The translations under genes and the position numbers were made by a program. From contig DBXD01000033.1 in NCBI GenBank assembly GCA_002309425.1, positions 41,722 to 48,226 of the forward strand: DNA of 6,505 bases, given 5' to 3'. The notes beneath the pieces are model-generated. The model did not search any database and was not told the origin of the DNA. It worked only from the letters and a program-made list of their open reading frames with translations. This DNA is from Cyanobacteria bacterium UBA1221. GTDB taxonomy: Bacteria; Cyanobacteriota; Vampirovibrionia; Gastranaerophilales; Gastranaerophilaceae. This document shows, one piece after another, positions 1 to 5,103 of the stretch; position 1 is the first letter of the stretch, and each line of letters begins with the position of its first letter.

Positions 1-81
1 ATCCACAATAGCAGAGATTAATTCCATATCTTCTCTGTTTGAATAATAATTATAACTTGTTAAATCAAAAGATGTCATCAT
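1..81 (-). CDS. N-terminal fragment of an unidentified protein (3' part outside window)
   Basis: A reading frame starts at the ATG at 81 and stays open for 27 codons to the window edge, giving a protein that begins MMTSFDLTSYNYYSNRED. A second ATG follows immediately at 78. A weak purine stretch (AAGG, about 9 bases upstream) could serve as ribosome binding site. The fragment has no membrane segment or recognisable motif; it is polar and rich in Ser, Tyr and Asp. It is divergent from the small ORF at 240, with about 158 bp of shared control region. It could be a chance frame, because only 81 bases are visible, but the start and its position facing a divergent gene make a real gene more likely than not. 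No function can be assigned. Confidence 0.5.
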   Translation of the reverse strand, partial: MMTSFDLTSYNYYSNREDMELISAIVD

Positions 82-132
82 GATAAAACCTTGTTCCCAC
101 AAACATAACTATAATATTTTACAGTAAACCAA

Positions 133-161
133 ACAAAATTTCTCATAATAATAAATTTTGT
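133..161. repeat. 9-bp inverted repeat in divergent intergenic region
   Basis: ACAAAATTT at 133-141 is perfectly repeated in inverse orientation as AAATTTTGT at 153-161 around an 11-base AT-rich spacer. It lies between the leftward gene start at 81 and the rightward small ORF at 240. It could be an operator dyad or an RNA hairpin. No T-tract follows on either strand, so a terminator is unlikely. In such AT-rich DNA a dyad of this size can arise by chance. Confidence 0.35.
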
Positions 162-239
162 AACAATTCTGTTTAAAAAATTAAAGTTTTGAAAACAGCC
201 TGCCGTAAAACAAATTGTTAAGATTAACGGGAGTTGAAT

Positions 240-362
240 ATGAACGATTTATTGAGAGAAGAAAGAGCCGAAACGGAGACAAGTATGGATTTAGCTTTAG
301 AAAAATTTTTTAACAATGTATTAGATTGTATTATAATCGACGAAGACACATTCAGATTATAA
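240..362 (+). CDS. Small acidic protein, 40 aa, function unknown
   Basis: The ATG at 240 is preceded by GGGAG (229-233) with 6 bases between, a strong ribosome binding site, and the frame runs 40 codons to TAA at 360-362. The product starts MNDLLREERAETETSMDLAL and ends in a short hydrophobic/acidic stretch (CIIIDEDTFRL). It is acidic and looks helical, with no signal peptide and one cysteine (residue 30). It sits about 100 bp upstream of rpsU in the same orientation, but a candidate promoter lies between them. A 7-bp inverted repeat (350-356 and 364-370) overlaps its stop codon. I recognise no family. The good ribosome binding site favours a real microprotein; the short length leaves doubt. 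Confidence 0.5.
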   Translation: MNDLLREERAETETSMDLALEKFFNNVLDCIIIDEDTFRL

Positions 363-370
363 TTCTGAAT
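350..370 (+). repeat. Hairpin overlapping the stop codon of the 40-aa ORF
   Basis: ATTCAGA (350-356) and TCTGAAT (364-370) are perfect inverse copies around a 7-base loop that contains most of the stop codon. The following bases (TTATAAAATC) are not a convincing U-tract, so this is at most a weak terminator or an mRNA 3'-end stabiliser. Confidence 0.3.
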
Positions 371-388
371 TTATAAAATCCCACCCTA

Positions 389-417
389 TTGCAATTTGGC
401 TTGCTTTGGTGTAGTAT
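389..417 (+). promoter_or_regulatory. Candidate sigma70-type promoter of rpsU
   Basis: A TTGCAA hexamer at 389-394 and a TAGTAT hexamer at 412-417 are separated by exactly 17 bp. Each matches four of six consensus positions. Transcription would start near 424, about 40 bases before the rpsU start. The position is right for an independent rpsU transcript. Confidence 0.45.
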
Positions 418-464
418 GAACGTACTAACACTAATACAAGTCCATAAAGGTGGTGAAGATATAA

Positions 465-638
465 ATGGCAGAAGTTAAAGTTGGCGAAAACGAAAGTATC
501 GAAGTAGCACTCAGAAGATTCAAAAAGAAAATCCAAAAAGCGGGTATTCTTTCTGAAGTAAAAAAGCGTGAAAGATACGAAAAGCCGAGCGTAAAAAGAA
601 AACGCAAATCTGAAGCTGCTCGTAAGAGAAAAGTATAA
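465..638 (+). CDS. rpsU: 30S ribosomal protein S21 (bS21)
   Basis: This encodes a 57-residue, very basic protein beginning MAEVKVGENESIEVALRRFK and ending in a lysine/arginine-rich tail (KRKRKSEAARKRKV). The N-terminal VGENESIEXALRRFKK pattern followed by KAGILSEVKKRERYEKPSXKRK is the signature of bacterial ribosomal protein S21. S21 is a late-assembling small-subunit protein near the anti-Shine-Dalgarno end of 16S rRNA that helps initiate translation. The length is normal for the shorter S21 forms. AAAGGTGG (446-453) is the ribosome binding site, about 11 bases before the ATG. A strong hairpin terminator begins 12 bp after the stop, so the gene appears to be transcribed alone. Recognition is from sequence pattern. 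Confidence 0.95.
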   Translation: MAEVKVGENESIEVALRRFKKKIQKAGILSEVKKRERYEKPSVKRKRKSEAARKRKV

Positions 639-650
639 ATTATAATACAT

Positions 651-687
651 AAAAAAAGAGGTTGAAATTCGTTTCAACCTCTTTTTT
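651..687. terminator. Strong bidirectional intrinsic terminator
   Basis: A 10-bp perfect stem, GAGGTTGAAA (658-667) with TTTCAACCTC (672-681), closes a TTCG tetraloop. It is flanked by seven A (651-657) and six T (682-687). On the plus strand it ends rpsU. On the minus strand the A-run becomes a U-run, so it can also end transcripts leaving the four-gene minus-strand block at 824. Confidence 0.92.
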
Positions 688-708
688 GTGTTGCAGGTAA
701 AATTATGT

Positions 709-767
709 AGATTCTCTCTGCGCTTCCCGTTATGTCATTCTGAGGAAATGGAATGACCGAAGAATCT
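709..767. repeat. Palindromic REP/MITE-like element
   Basis: Nested inverted repeats are visible: an outer AGATTCT (709-715) with AGAATCT (761-767), and an inner GTCATTC (734-740) with GAATGAC (751-757). The core, running from GTCATTCTGAGG to GAAGAATCTC, resembles non-coding palindromic repeats that are scattered in many copies in a number of bacterial genomes. It lies between the rpsU terminator and the end of the minus-strand block and is clearly richer in GC than that block. Only one copy is in this window, so the repeat status rests on recalled resemblance and the nested dyads. Confidence 0.5.
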
Positions 768-772
768 CTTTC

Positions 773-795
773 TATAATGTGTATCGCGCATTATA
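773..795. repeat. 7-bp inverted repeat beside the palindromic element
   Basis: TATAATG (773-779) and CATTATA (789-795) are perfect inverse copies around a 9-base spacer containing TATCGCG. It sits 3' of the TPR-protein gene on the minus strand. No U-tract follows in either direction, so it is not a convincing terminator. It may be part of the adjacent palindromic element. Confidence 0.3.
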
Positions 796-823
796 ACGCA
801 CTCTTGATTTTTTGATTAAAAAG

Positions 824-1726
824 TTACAGGGTGAGAAGTTGTTTCATAATATTTTGATGATATTTTGATTTTTGTATGTTACCTATCTTTTCATAACACT
901 CCGATAGTTTTTCATGCGCTTTATAATTATAATCTTGATATTCTAAAACCTTTTCAAATAGTAATATTGCTTTTTTATATTCCTGTTTTTTAGTGTATTC
1001 TAGCCCTAACCTCATGTGTAAATCAATAATTTTGCCAGTATACTTGTATTCTTTGGTCAGTTGAATTAGGAGATTATTAGCTTCATCAAATTGACCTTCT
1101 TGTATAAAATAACTAATAGATGATATATATCCGCAATTTCTTCCCTGTGATTGAATATTTTTGTTTTCACAATATAATGATGGTTTTTCAAGTTTTTTAT
1201 TAGAAATAATAATATCCTCTTTGTTGTTTAAATTTTCTTGTTTAAGTTCTGCAATCTCATCTTTTCTAATATTTTCATTATCCTTTATATGAACCATATC
1301 GGACAAATCAGCTTTAATAATACAGCCAATTATTTTGGCTCTATTGGTTTTTGTTCCCCTATTTAAACAATTTTCATTATTAAAATAAAAATCTTTAATT
1401 AAACAATTATTGTACTGCATCTCTTCTAAGTAATTTTGTGCTTCATCATAATGTCCTATTGTTTGCAGCAATTTAATCCATTCTATATTTGGAAATTTAT
1501 TATATTTTAAATTTGCATACCTTTTTAGGGCAACAGGAATACCAATGTTATTAATTGTATACCTGAAATTATCTCCTTGATATGGATATATGATTTGTAA
1601 ACTATCATAATATTGAGATAATTTCTCAAAATTATCCACTTCATATTTTACTGGTATAATCAACCATAACACAAGAAATAAAGTTCCCAAAATTAAACCT
1701 AAAATTGTTATTTTTTTTATCTTCAT
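824..1726 (-). CDS. Membrane-anchored TPR-like protein with paired cysteines, function unknown
   Basis: The product has 300 residues. Residues about 6-25 form one hydrophobic segment after a KIKK start, typical of an N-terminal anchor that leaves the rest outside the cytoplasm. A first TPR-like helix pair is at about 81-103 (GHYDEAQNYLEEM), and further TPR-like units span about 200-290 (GQFDEANNLL, then QEYKKAILLFEKVLEY, then HEKLSECYEKIGN). The middle (about 140-180) is charged and low in complexity. Five cysteines fall in the predicted external part; C108/C120 and C186/C198 share the same spacing, suggesting two small disulfide loops. AGGAG lies 7 bases before the ATG. The gene is the last of four; 16 bp separate it from the one upstream. 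TPRs usually mediate protein contacts. No enzymatic motif is seen. Confidence 0.75.
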   Translation of the reverse strand: MKIKKITILGLILGTLFLVLWLIIPVKYEVDNFEKLSQYYDSLQIIYPYQGDNFRYTINNIGIPVALKRYANLKYNKFPNIEWIKLLQTIGHYDEAQNYLEEMQYNNCLIKDFYFNNENCLNRGTKTNRAKIIGCIIKADLSDMVHIKDNENIRKDEIAELKQENLNNKEDIIISNKKLEKPSLYCENKNIQSQGRNCGYISSISYFIQEGQFDEANNLLIQLTKEYKYTGKIIDLHMRLGLEYTKKQEYKKAILLFEKVLEYQDYNYKAHEKLSECYEKIGNIQKSKYHQNIMKQLLTL

Positions 1727-1742
1727 TATTCTTCTCCTAATT

Positions 1743-2306
1743 TTATAATATTTTTACACAATACAAATCTAGCATTTTTTGGACCTCAATATCCTTGGTA
1801 TGCTTTATATTTTCCTTTAAATTTTCTAAATTTTCTATAATTTCTTCGCTTTTTTGATTATGTTTGTACTTAGATTTTAAATTTTCTTGCAAATGTTGGG
1901 CCTTTTCGTAATAGTAATTAATACCTAATAAATTTGCTTGATCATATGAAAATTGAATATTTAATAAATCTCCTTTTAATTCATATTGACTATATTGATT
2001 ATTTTTTAATTTTATTATTAATTTGTCTATCTCATCAACTTTATTATTATAATTTTTCCACATTGGTAAATATTTCGTATATCGAATTTCTTTTGAACTT
2101 TCTCTGCACCAATACTTTTGGTTGTCATAATACATATTATAATGATTAAAAGATATATTATAATCGTCATAAATATAAAAATGCAACTGTAACCCAATTC
2201 CTGTATTGAAAGGGTAAAAACCTTTATACGCAAATAATAACACTATAACAAATATAATAGTTATTATTCCTGATACAATTAAATTTATTTTTAGTTTTAC
2301 GTTCAT
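1743..2306 (-). CDS. Single-pass membrane protein with C-terminal coiled coil, function unknown
   Basis: The product has 187 residues. Residues about 7-27 form one strong hydrophobic helix after a short basic start (NVKLK), so the bulk is probably outside the cytoplasm. Residues 28-85 are unusually rich in tyrosine and asparagine. From about 88 onward the sequence is helical, charged and probably coiled coil, with a lysine/glutamate-rich stretch at 135-170. The only cysteines are C67 and C183. AAGGA sits 10 bases before the ATG, directly after the stop codon of the upstream gene (13-bp gap), which suggests coupled translation. Composition is extremely AT-rich (one sampled 60-base line is 20% GC). 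I recognise no family. Its architecture parallels the next gene (N-terminal anchor plus helical external part), so the two may act together. Confidence 0.7.
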   Translation of the reverse strand: MNVKLKINLIVSGIITIIFVIVLLFAYKGFYPFNTGIGLQLHFYIYDDYNISFNHYNMYYDNQKYWCRESSKEIRYTKYLPMWKNYNNKVDEIDKLIIKLKNNQYSQYELKGDLLNIQFSYDQANLLGINYYYEKAQHLQENLKSKYKHNQKSEEIIENLENLKENIKHTKDIEVQKMLDLYCVKIL

Positions 2307-2319
2307 TATATAACAATCC

Positions 2320-2700
2320 TTAATTTATTTTATTACCATAAAAAGCAATCATTCGAAGAATATGCATAATAACAAAAGATAACAATAGTCTCCTCAATAA
2401 ACTATGCTTTTCAGACATTTTTTTATAGTCAAATTTATATCTACATAATGGATGGATAGTATACGAAATCACAACAAACGGATATAGAGGATTATTATAA
2501 AAATCTAATATAAAATATCCTAAAGATATTGTAATAATAAGACTAATAAATATAGATAATAGAAACGACCATAGTGGAAACATTGTTTCATTATTTGTTT
2601 TTATAATCCATTCCCCACAATATTTACATTTTTGTACATTAATATCTAATATTGCATTACAATAAGGACATTGTTTGTTCTCAGATTGTTCTATTTCCAC
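2320..2700 (-). CDS. Zinc-ribbon membrane protein, function unknown
   Basis: The product has 126 residues. Two CxxC knuckles, C11-P-Y-C14 and C25-K-Y-C28 with CGEW following the second, form a compact N-terminal zinc ribbon of the kind common in small bacterial membrane proteins. Hydrophobic segments at about 42-65, 72-86 and 103-121 give two or three membrane helices, and a basic loop (about 87-106) lies between the last two. The zinc ribbon is expected on the cytoplasmic side. The start is GTG at 2700, supported by GAGGA 7 bases upstream; no ATG lies near. It is second in the four-gene block, 49 bp after the preceding stop. Its partner or substrate cannot be deduced. Confidence 0.75.
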   Translation of the reverse strand: MEIEQSENKQCPYCNAILDINVQKCKYCGEWIIKTNNETMFPLWSFLLSIFISLIITISLGYFILDFYNNPLYPFVVISYTIHPLCRYKFDYKKMSEKHSLLRRLLLSFVIMHILRMIAFYGNKIN

Positions 2701-2749
2701 GTACTATTCCTCACAAATTTAATTTTTATAAATATACTACCACTGATAA

Positions 2750-3508
2750 TTAAGTAAATTTATTATTTTTCAATGATATTAACCAAGAAAAATCTCGAAC
2801 TTTTTCTCCGGATTCTTCTTCTATCAGGTTAGCTATGTATTCGAGTTCTTGTAATTGTATATTTTCAATGTTTTCAGGATTTTCTTTATTGGATTCAATC
2901 TTCTTTATAAGGTCTAAAACTTTTTGACCGCTTTCTTCATCTAAAAATTTACAAGCTTTTGTATATAATTCATTTCTTAAAGGATTTGATATATCCAAGT
3001 TAGGGGAAAGAGTAGCTATAGCATAAGCACTTGCTTTTATGTTTTTCCCTAATTCTAAAGATTTATTGAACCAAAATACTGATTCTTCAAAATATTTATC
3101 AAAATTAGAGCTCCCATTTGTTAAAGCCGCCCATAATGCTAAATGTCCTACTACAACATATTTACTTGCTGGGAAATTTGGAATACCAGTATATTGTTTA
3201 ACAGTTTCATAAATTTTTCTTGTTGCATCTTTAAATTGAAAATATATTGAGCAAAAATAAACCCTCTCCTTATTAAGCCAAGTATCGGATACGTACGGAA
3301 TAACCATATATTGAGGATTTTCTTTTTGGTATTCATTAACAATATTCTCGAAAGTAGTTTTTTCTAAATCTTTATCCTCTCCGTAAAAGCAAAAATTTAC
3401 ATTTACGCAATCTTCAGTAGAAGCTAATACGCATTTAATATCTAGATTATTAGTTTCATATTTTTTAAAAAATTTTTCAATCTCTTTTATTTTTTCTTCT
3501 ATATCCAT
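2750..3508 (-). CDS. Soluble helical protein with C-terminal internal repeat, function unknown
   Basis: This is 252 residues from the ATG at 3508. I chose that start because GGGGA lies 5 bases upstream; the frame also allows a TTG start at 3535 (261 residues), but its nearest purine-rich site is 13 bases away. There is no signal peptide or membrane helix. Residues 1-20 are a charged helix. A mixed alpha/beta part with C26, C34, C40 and C86 follows (to about 110). A helical part (about 117-200, with HLALWAALT and FEESVFWFNKSLELG) is TPR/Sel1-like in feel. Near the C-terminus, LDEESGQKVLDLI (189-201) and IEEESGEKVRDFS (229-241) are near-copies 40 residues apart. It is the first gene after the strong divergent promoter. 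I do not recognise the family and claim no function. Confidence 0.75.
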   Translation of the reverse strand: MDIEEKIKEIEKFFKKYETNNLDIKCVLASTEDCVNVNFCFYGEDKDLEKTTFENIVNEYQKENPQYMVIPYVSDTWLNKERVYFCSIYFQFKDATRKIYETVKQYTGIPNFPASKYVVVGHLALWAALTNGSSNFDKYFEESVFWFNKSLELGKNIKASAYAIATLSPNLDISNPLRNELYTKACKFLDEESGQKVLDLIKKIESNKENPENIENIQLQELEYIANLIEEESGEKVRDFSWLISLKNNKFT

Positions 3509-3556
3509 GCCAGTCCCCAAGATTACCACTTGCAAAATTGATGTAAATTCCTTTAT

Positions 3557-3594
3557 AATGATTTATAGGTCAATATTATTAATTATAAATCATT
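3557..3594. promoter_or_regulatory. Perfect 11-bp inverted repeat, candidate operator
   Basis: AATGATTTATA (3557-3567) and TATAAATCATT (3584-3594) are exact inverse copies separated by 16 bp. The right arm covers the -10 hexamer and spacer of the minus-strand promoter and ends at the start of the candidate -35 of the divergent HTH gene; the left arm lies just past the predicted minus-strand start. The centre-to-centre distance is 27 bp, so two dimers or a looped complex could bind. Control by the neighbouring XRE protein is an inference. Confidence 0.55.
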
Positions 3595-3609
3595 TGGAAA
3601 TCGTGTCAA
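3582..3609 (-). promoter_or_regulatory. Consensus sigma70-type promoter of the four-gene block
   Basis: Read on the minus strand, a perfect TTGACA (3609-3604) is followed after 16 bp by a perfect TATAAT (3587-3582). Transcription would begin near 3575, leaving about 67 bases before the ATG at 3508. No other promoter in the window matches both consensus hexamers. A promoter this strong usually needs repression, which fits the overlapping inverted repeat. Confidence 0.8.
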
Positions 3610-3621
3610 ATAAGTTACACT
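3594..3621 (+). promoter_or_regulatory. Candidate promoter of the HTH gene, possibly giving a leaderless mRNA
   Basis: TTGGAA (3594-3599) and TACACT (3616-3621) are 16 bp apart, each with four of six consensus matches. The predicted start falls at about 3627-3628, essentially on the ATG at 3628. No Shine-Dalgarno-like sequence precedes that ATG, which agrees with a leaderless transcript. Confidence 0.4.
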
Positions 3622-3627
3622 GTTTAT

Positions 3628-3846
3628 ATGAACAGACAAGACATTATTAAAAAATTCGCGGAAAATGTCAGAGTCGAAAGAGCAAGAAAGAAAATATCTC
3701 AAGAAAAACTAGCCGAAATGGCTAATATTTCGCCTGAGTATCTTTCTCGTATTGAAGCGGGCAAATATAGTCCATCACTTGTTGTGATTACAAATCTTGC
3801 AAAAGCACTTGATGTTTCCGTTGAAACTCTTATCAATGCCGAATGA
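3628..3846 (+). CDS. XRE-family (Cro/C1-type) helix-turn-helix regulator
   Basis: The product has 72 residues and is essentially a single HTH_3/XRE DNA-binding domain. Five helices can be placed: about 3-20, then SQEKLAEMAN (24-33), the recognition helix ISPEYLSRIEAG (34-45), and SLVVITNLAKALD (50-62) with VETLIN at the end. The SPEYLSRIEXGKYSPS stretch is a hallmark of the family. The size fits a small autoregulator such as phage Cro/C1-like, antitoxin-like or restriction-modification controller proteins, which bind as dimers to inverted repeats. It is divergent from the four-gene block and shares with it the control region holding an 11-bp dyad. Two sampled lines of this gene are 35-40% GC, closer to the right-hand metabolic genes than to the block it faces. 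No ribosome binding site is visible. Autoregulation and repression of the block are inferred from arrangement. Confidence 0.92.
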   Translation: MNRQDIIKKFAENVRVERARKKISQEKLAEMANISPEYLSRIEAGKYSPSLVVITNLAKALDVSVETLINAE

Positions 3847-3899
3847 TTGTTCTGCTTTTGTTTCACCGTATATCGGAAGAAGAATATTTAAAAATTTTT

Positions 3900-3917
3900 C
3901 GTACACAAAAGTGCACG
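3900..3917 (-). terminator. Possible terminator hairpin 3' of the DUF2229 gene
   Basis: On the minus strand a 7-bp stem containing one G-U pair closes a UUUU loop, followed by A5 then U5. The A5 separates stem from U-tract, so it is a weak candidate. It lies between the convergent ends of the HTH gene and the DUF2229 gene. Confidence 0.3.
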
Positions 3918-3928
3918 TTACTTAACTG

Positions 3929-3953
3929 AAAATAAAGCTAATGCTTTTATTTT
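3929..3953 (+). terminator. Probable terminator of the HTH gene, overlapping the convergent gene's stop
   Basis: AAAATAAAGC (3929-3938), loop TAAT, then GC and TTTTATTTT (3943-3953) form a stem with one bulged T and a T-rich 3' side. The weak A/U stem makes this moderate. It overlaps the stop codon (3947-3949) of the convergent DUF2229 gene, so it may act in both directions. Confidence 0.45.
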
Positions 3954-5023
3954 GTTTCTATGTAATCCGTATTTATTGTATATTCTCTTTCGGTTTCTTC
4001 TTCTATATCAATCTTATTAATTATAGTTGCACGTTTTTTGCGAAACAACATATCAACAAAAGCCTCTATTCTGGTAACAAACCCGGCTTCTCCCGTTTGC
4101 TCATCAATAGTCAGATTAATTATAGGTTTGTTAAATTGTTTGGCTTTTCTGATAATTCTTTCAACCATAAGAGAATCAGGGCCGCAGCCAAAGGCGTTCA
4201 ATACAATTATTCCGTCTATTTTGTTATCTTTAAGATAATGTCCTGCCGTTCCTGTCATCTCAAATTCGTTTGCCCAATATAAGCGTTCTCCGAGTGTATT
4301 TACGCCCTCCATTGCCTGTTCTTTTGACAGCTGCAGAGATGTATATACTTTTACATCCATTGCTTCAAGTTTTTCTATAATTTTCATTGACGTTCTCTCG
4401 TCATAAATATTATACCCGTGAGATACGAGAGCAACGGAAATCGGATATTCTTTTGTATTATTTTCTATGAGAACTTTCCCCTGCAAAGCATTACTCAAAG
4501 CCTTTTTATAACTCATTCCCGATTTTGTCATCACATAGAAATTATTAAAAGTCCGCCAGCCTGCTTTAGAAGCCTCTTTTATTTTTGCCATATCGGTAAT
4601 TCCAAACGGAGCAACGGCTTCAGCCAAAAATTCATACAGCCCCTGCTTCTTTTCCGATTTATCCAAAGTAGCTTCAATCATAGTAAACGGCTGCTTTATG
4701 ACGTTTCTTATCAAATCAGGCAGCCCTCTGATTTTTGAACAGTTATAAATTTTTGGCGCAATTGACTGAATTGACGGCACAAAAATTTTATCAACCCCTT
4801 TATTAAGGAGATTTAGGACATGACCGACATAAACTTTTATAGGCAGACAGGTTTCTGTAACAACTAATGCCGAACCATCATTCATAGTCTGCTTTGTAGT
4901 CATATCAGATAATACAATTTTTATACCCAGAGCACTAAAAAATCCATAGTAAAACGGATAGTTATGATAGAAGTTCATACCTCTCGGAATACCTATGACC
5001 ATTTCATTTTCAGGTAATTGCAT
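3947..5023 (-). CDS. DUF2229 / acyl-CoA dehydratase activase-related protein
   Basis: The product has 358 residues, cytosolic, with the pattern of the COG3580/DUF2229 group related to the activases and dehydratase components of the 2-hydroxyacyl-CoA dehydratase system. Visible blocks are GIPRGMNFYHNYPF (11-24), ETCLPIKVYVGHV (57-69, with C59), the IXPKIYNCSKIRGLPDLI region (about 88-105, C95), AFGCGPDS (277-284, C280), and LTIDEQTGEAGFVTRIEAF (304-322), the family's C-terminal signature. C59, C95 and C280 are plausible Fe-S ligands. Relatives occur fused to, or beside, an ATP-binding ASKHA activase domain and a COG3581 partner; this protein lacks the ASKHA part, and no partner is visible here. 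GGGAG lies about 6 bases before the ATG. The true substrate is unknown. The group is often labelled CoA-substrate-specific enzyme activase. Confidence 0.8.
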   Translation of the reverse strand: MQLPENEMVIGIPRGMNFYHNYPFYYGFFSALGIKIVLSDMTTKQTMNDGSALVVTETCLPIKVYVGHVLNLLNKGVDKIFVPSIQSIAPKIYNCSKIRGLPDLIRNVIKQPFTMIEATLDKSEKKQGLYEFLAEAVAPFGITDMAKIKEASKAGWRTFNNFYVMTKSGMSYKKALSNALQGKVLIENNTKEYPISVALVSHGYNIYDERTSMKIIEKLEAMDVKVYTSLQLSKEQAMEGVNTLGERLYWANEFEMTGTAGHYLKDNKIDGIIVLNAFGCGPDSLMVERIIRKAKQFNKPIINLTIDEQTGEAGFVTRIEAFVDMLFRKKRATIINKIDIEEETEREYTINTDYIETK

Positions 5024-5071
5024 ATCTTTCTCCCTTTACGGTGATAAATTACTACTCAAATAATACTTCAA

Positions 5072-5100
5072 ATAAAAAATTTTTACCAGAAATTTGTAAA
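5072..5100 (-). promoter_or_regulatory. Weak candidate promoter of the DUF2229 gene
   Basis: On the minus strand TTTACA (5100-5095) and TTTTAT (5077-5072) are 17 bp apart, in the 80-bp gap after the upstream gene. Five and four consensus positions match. Homopolymer-rich DNA makes such matches common, so co-transcription from upstream is equally possible. Confidence 0.3.
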
Positions 5101-5103
5101 CAT

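Noticed and set aside
357..677. 106-codon minus-strand frame rich in Phe and Tyr
   Set aside because: It is the antisense of rpsU (465-638), overlaps its terminator, and its Phe/Leu-rich composition is the expected mirror of a Lys/Glu-rich gene.
1934..2149. 71-codon plus-strand frame
   Set aside because: It lies wholly antisense to the 187-aa gene, whose ribosome binding site and membrane-anchor architecture are convincing; hydrophobic composition is an artefact of AT-rich DNA.
2027..2233. 68-codon minus-strand frame within the 187-aa gene
   Set aside because: Same-strand out-of-frame overlap with a supported gene and no separate recognisable features.
3509..3535. TTG start adding nine residues to the first cassette gene
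   Set aside because: The nearest purine-rich site (AAAGGA) is 13 bases away, while the ATG at 3508 has GGGGA at a 5-base spacing; kept only as an alternative.
3941..4738. Several plus-strand frames of 66-113 codons
   Set aside because: All are antisense to the DUF2229 gene, which has clear family motifs throughout.
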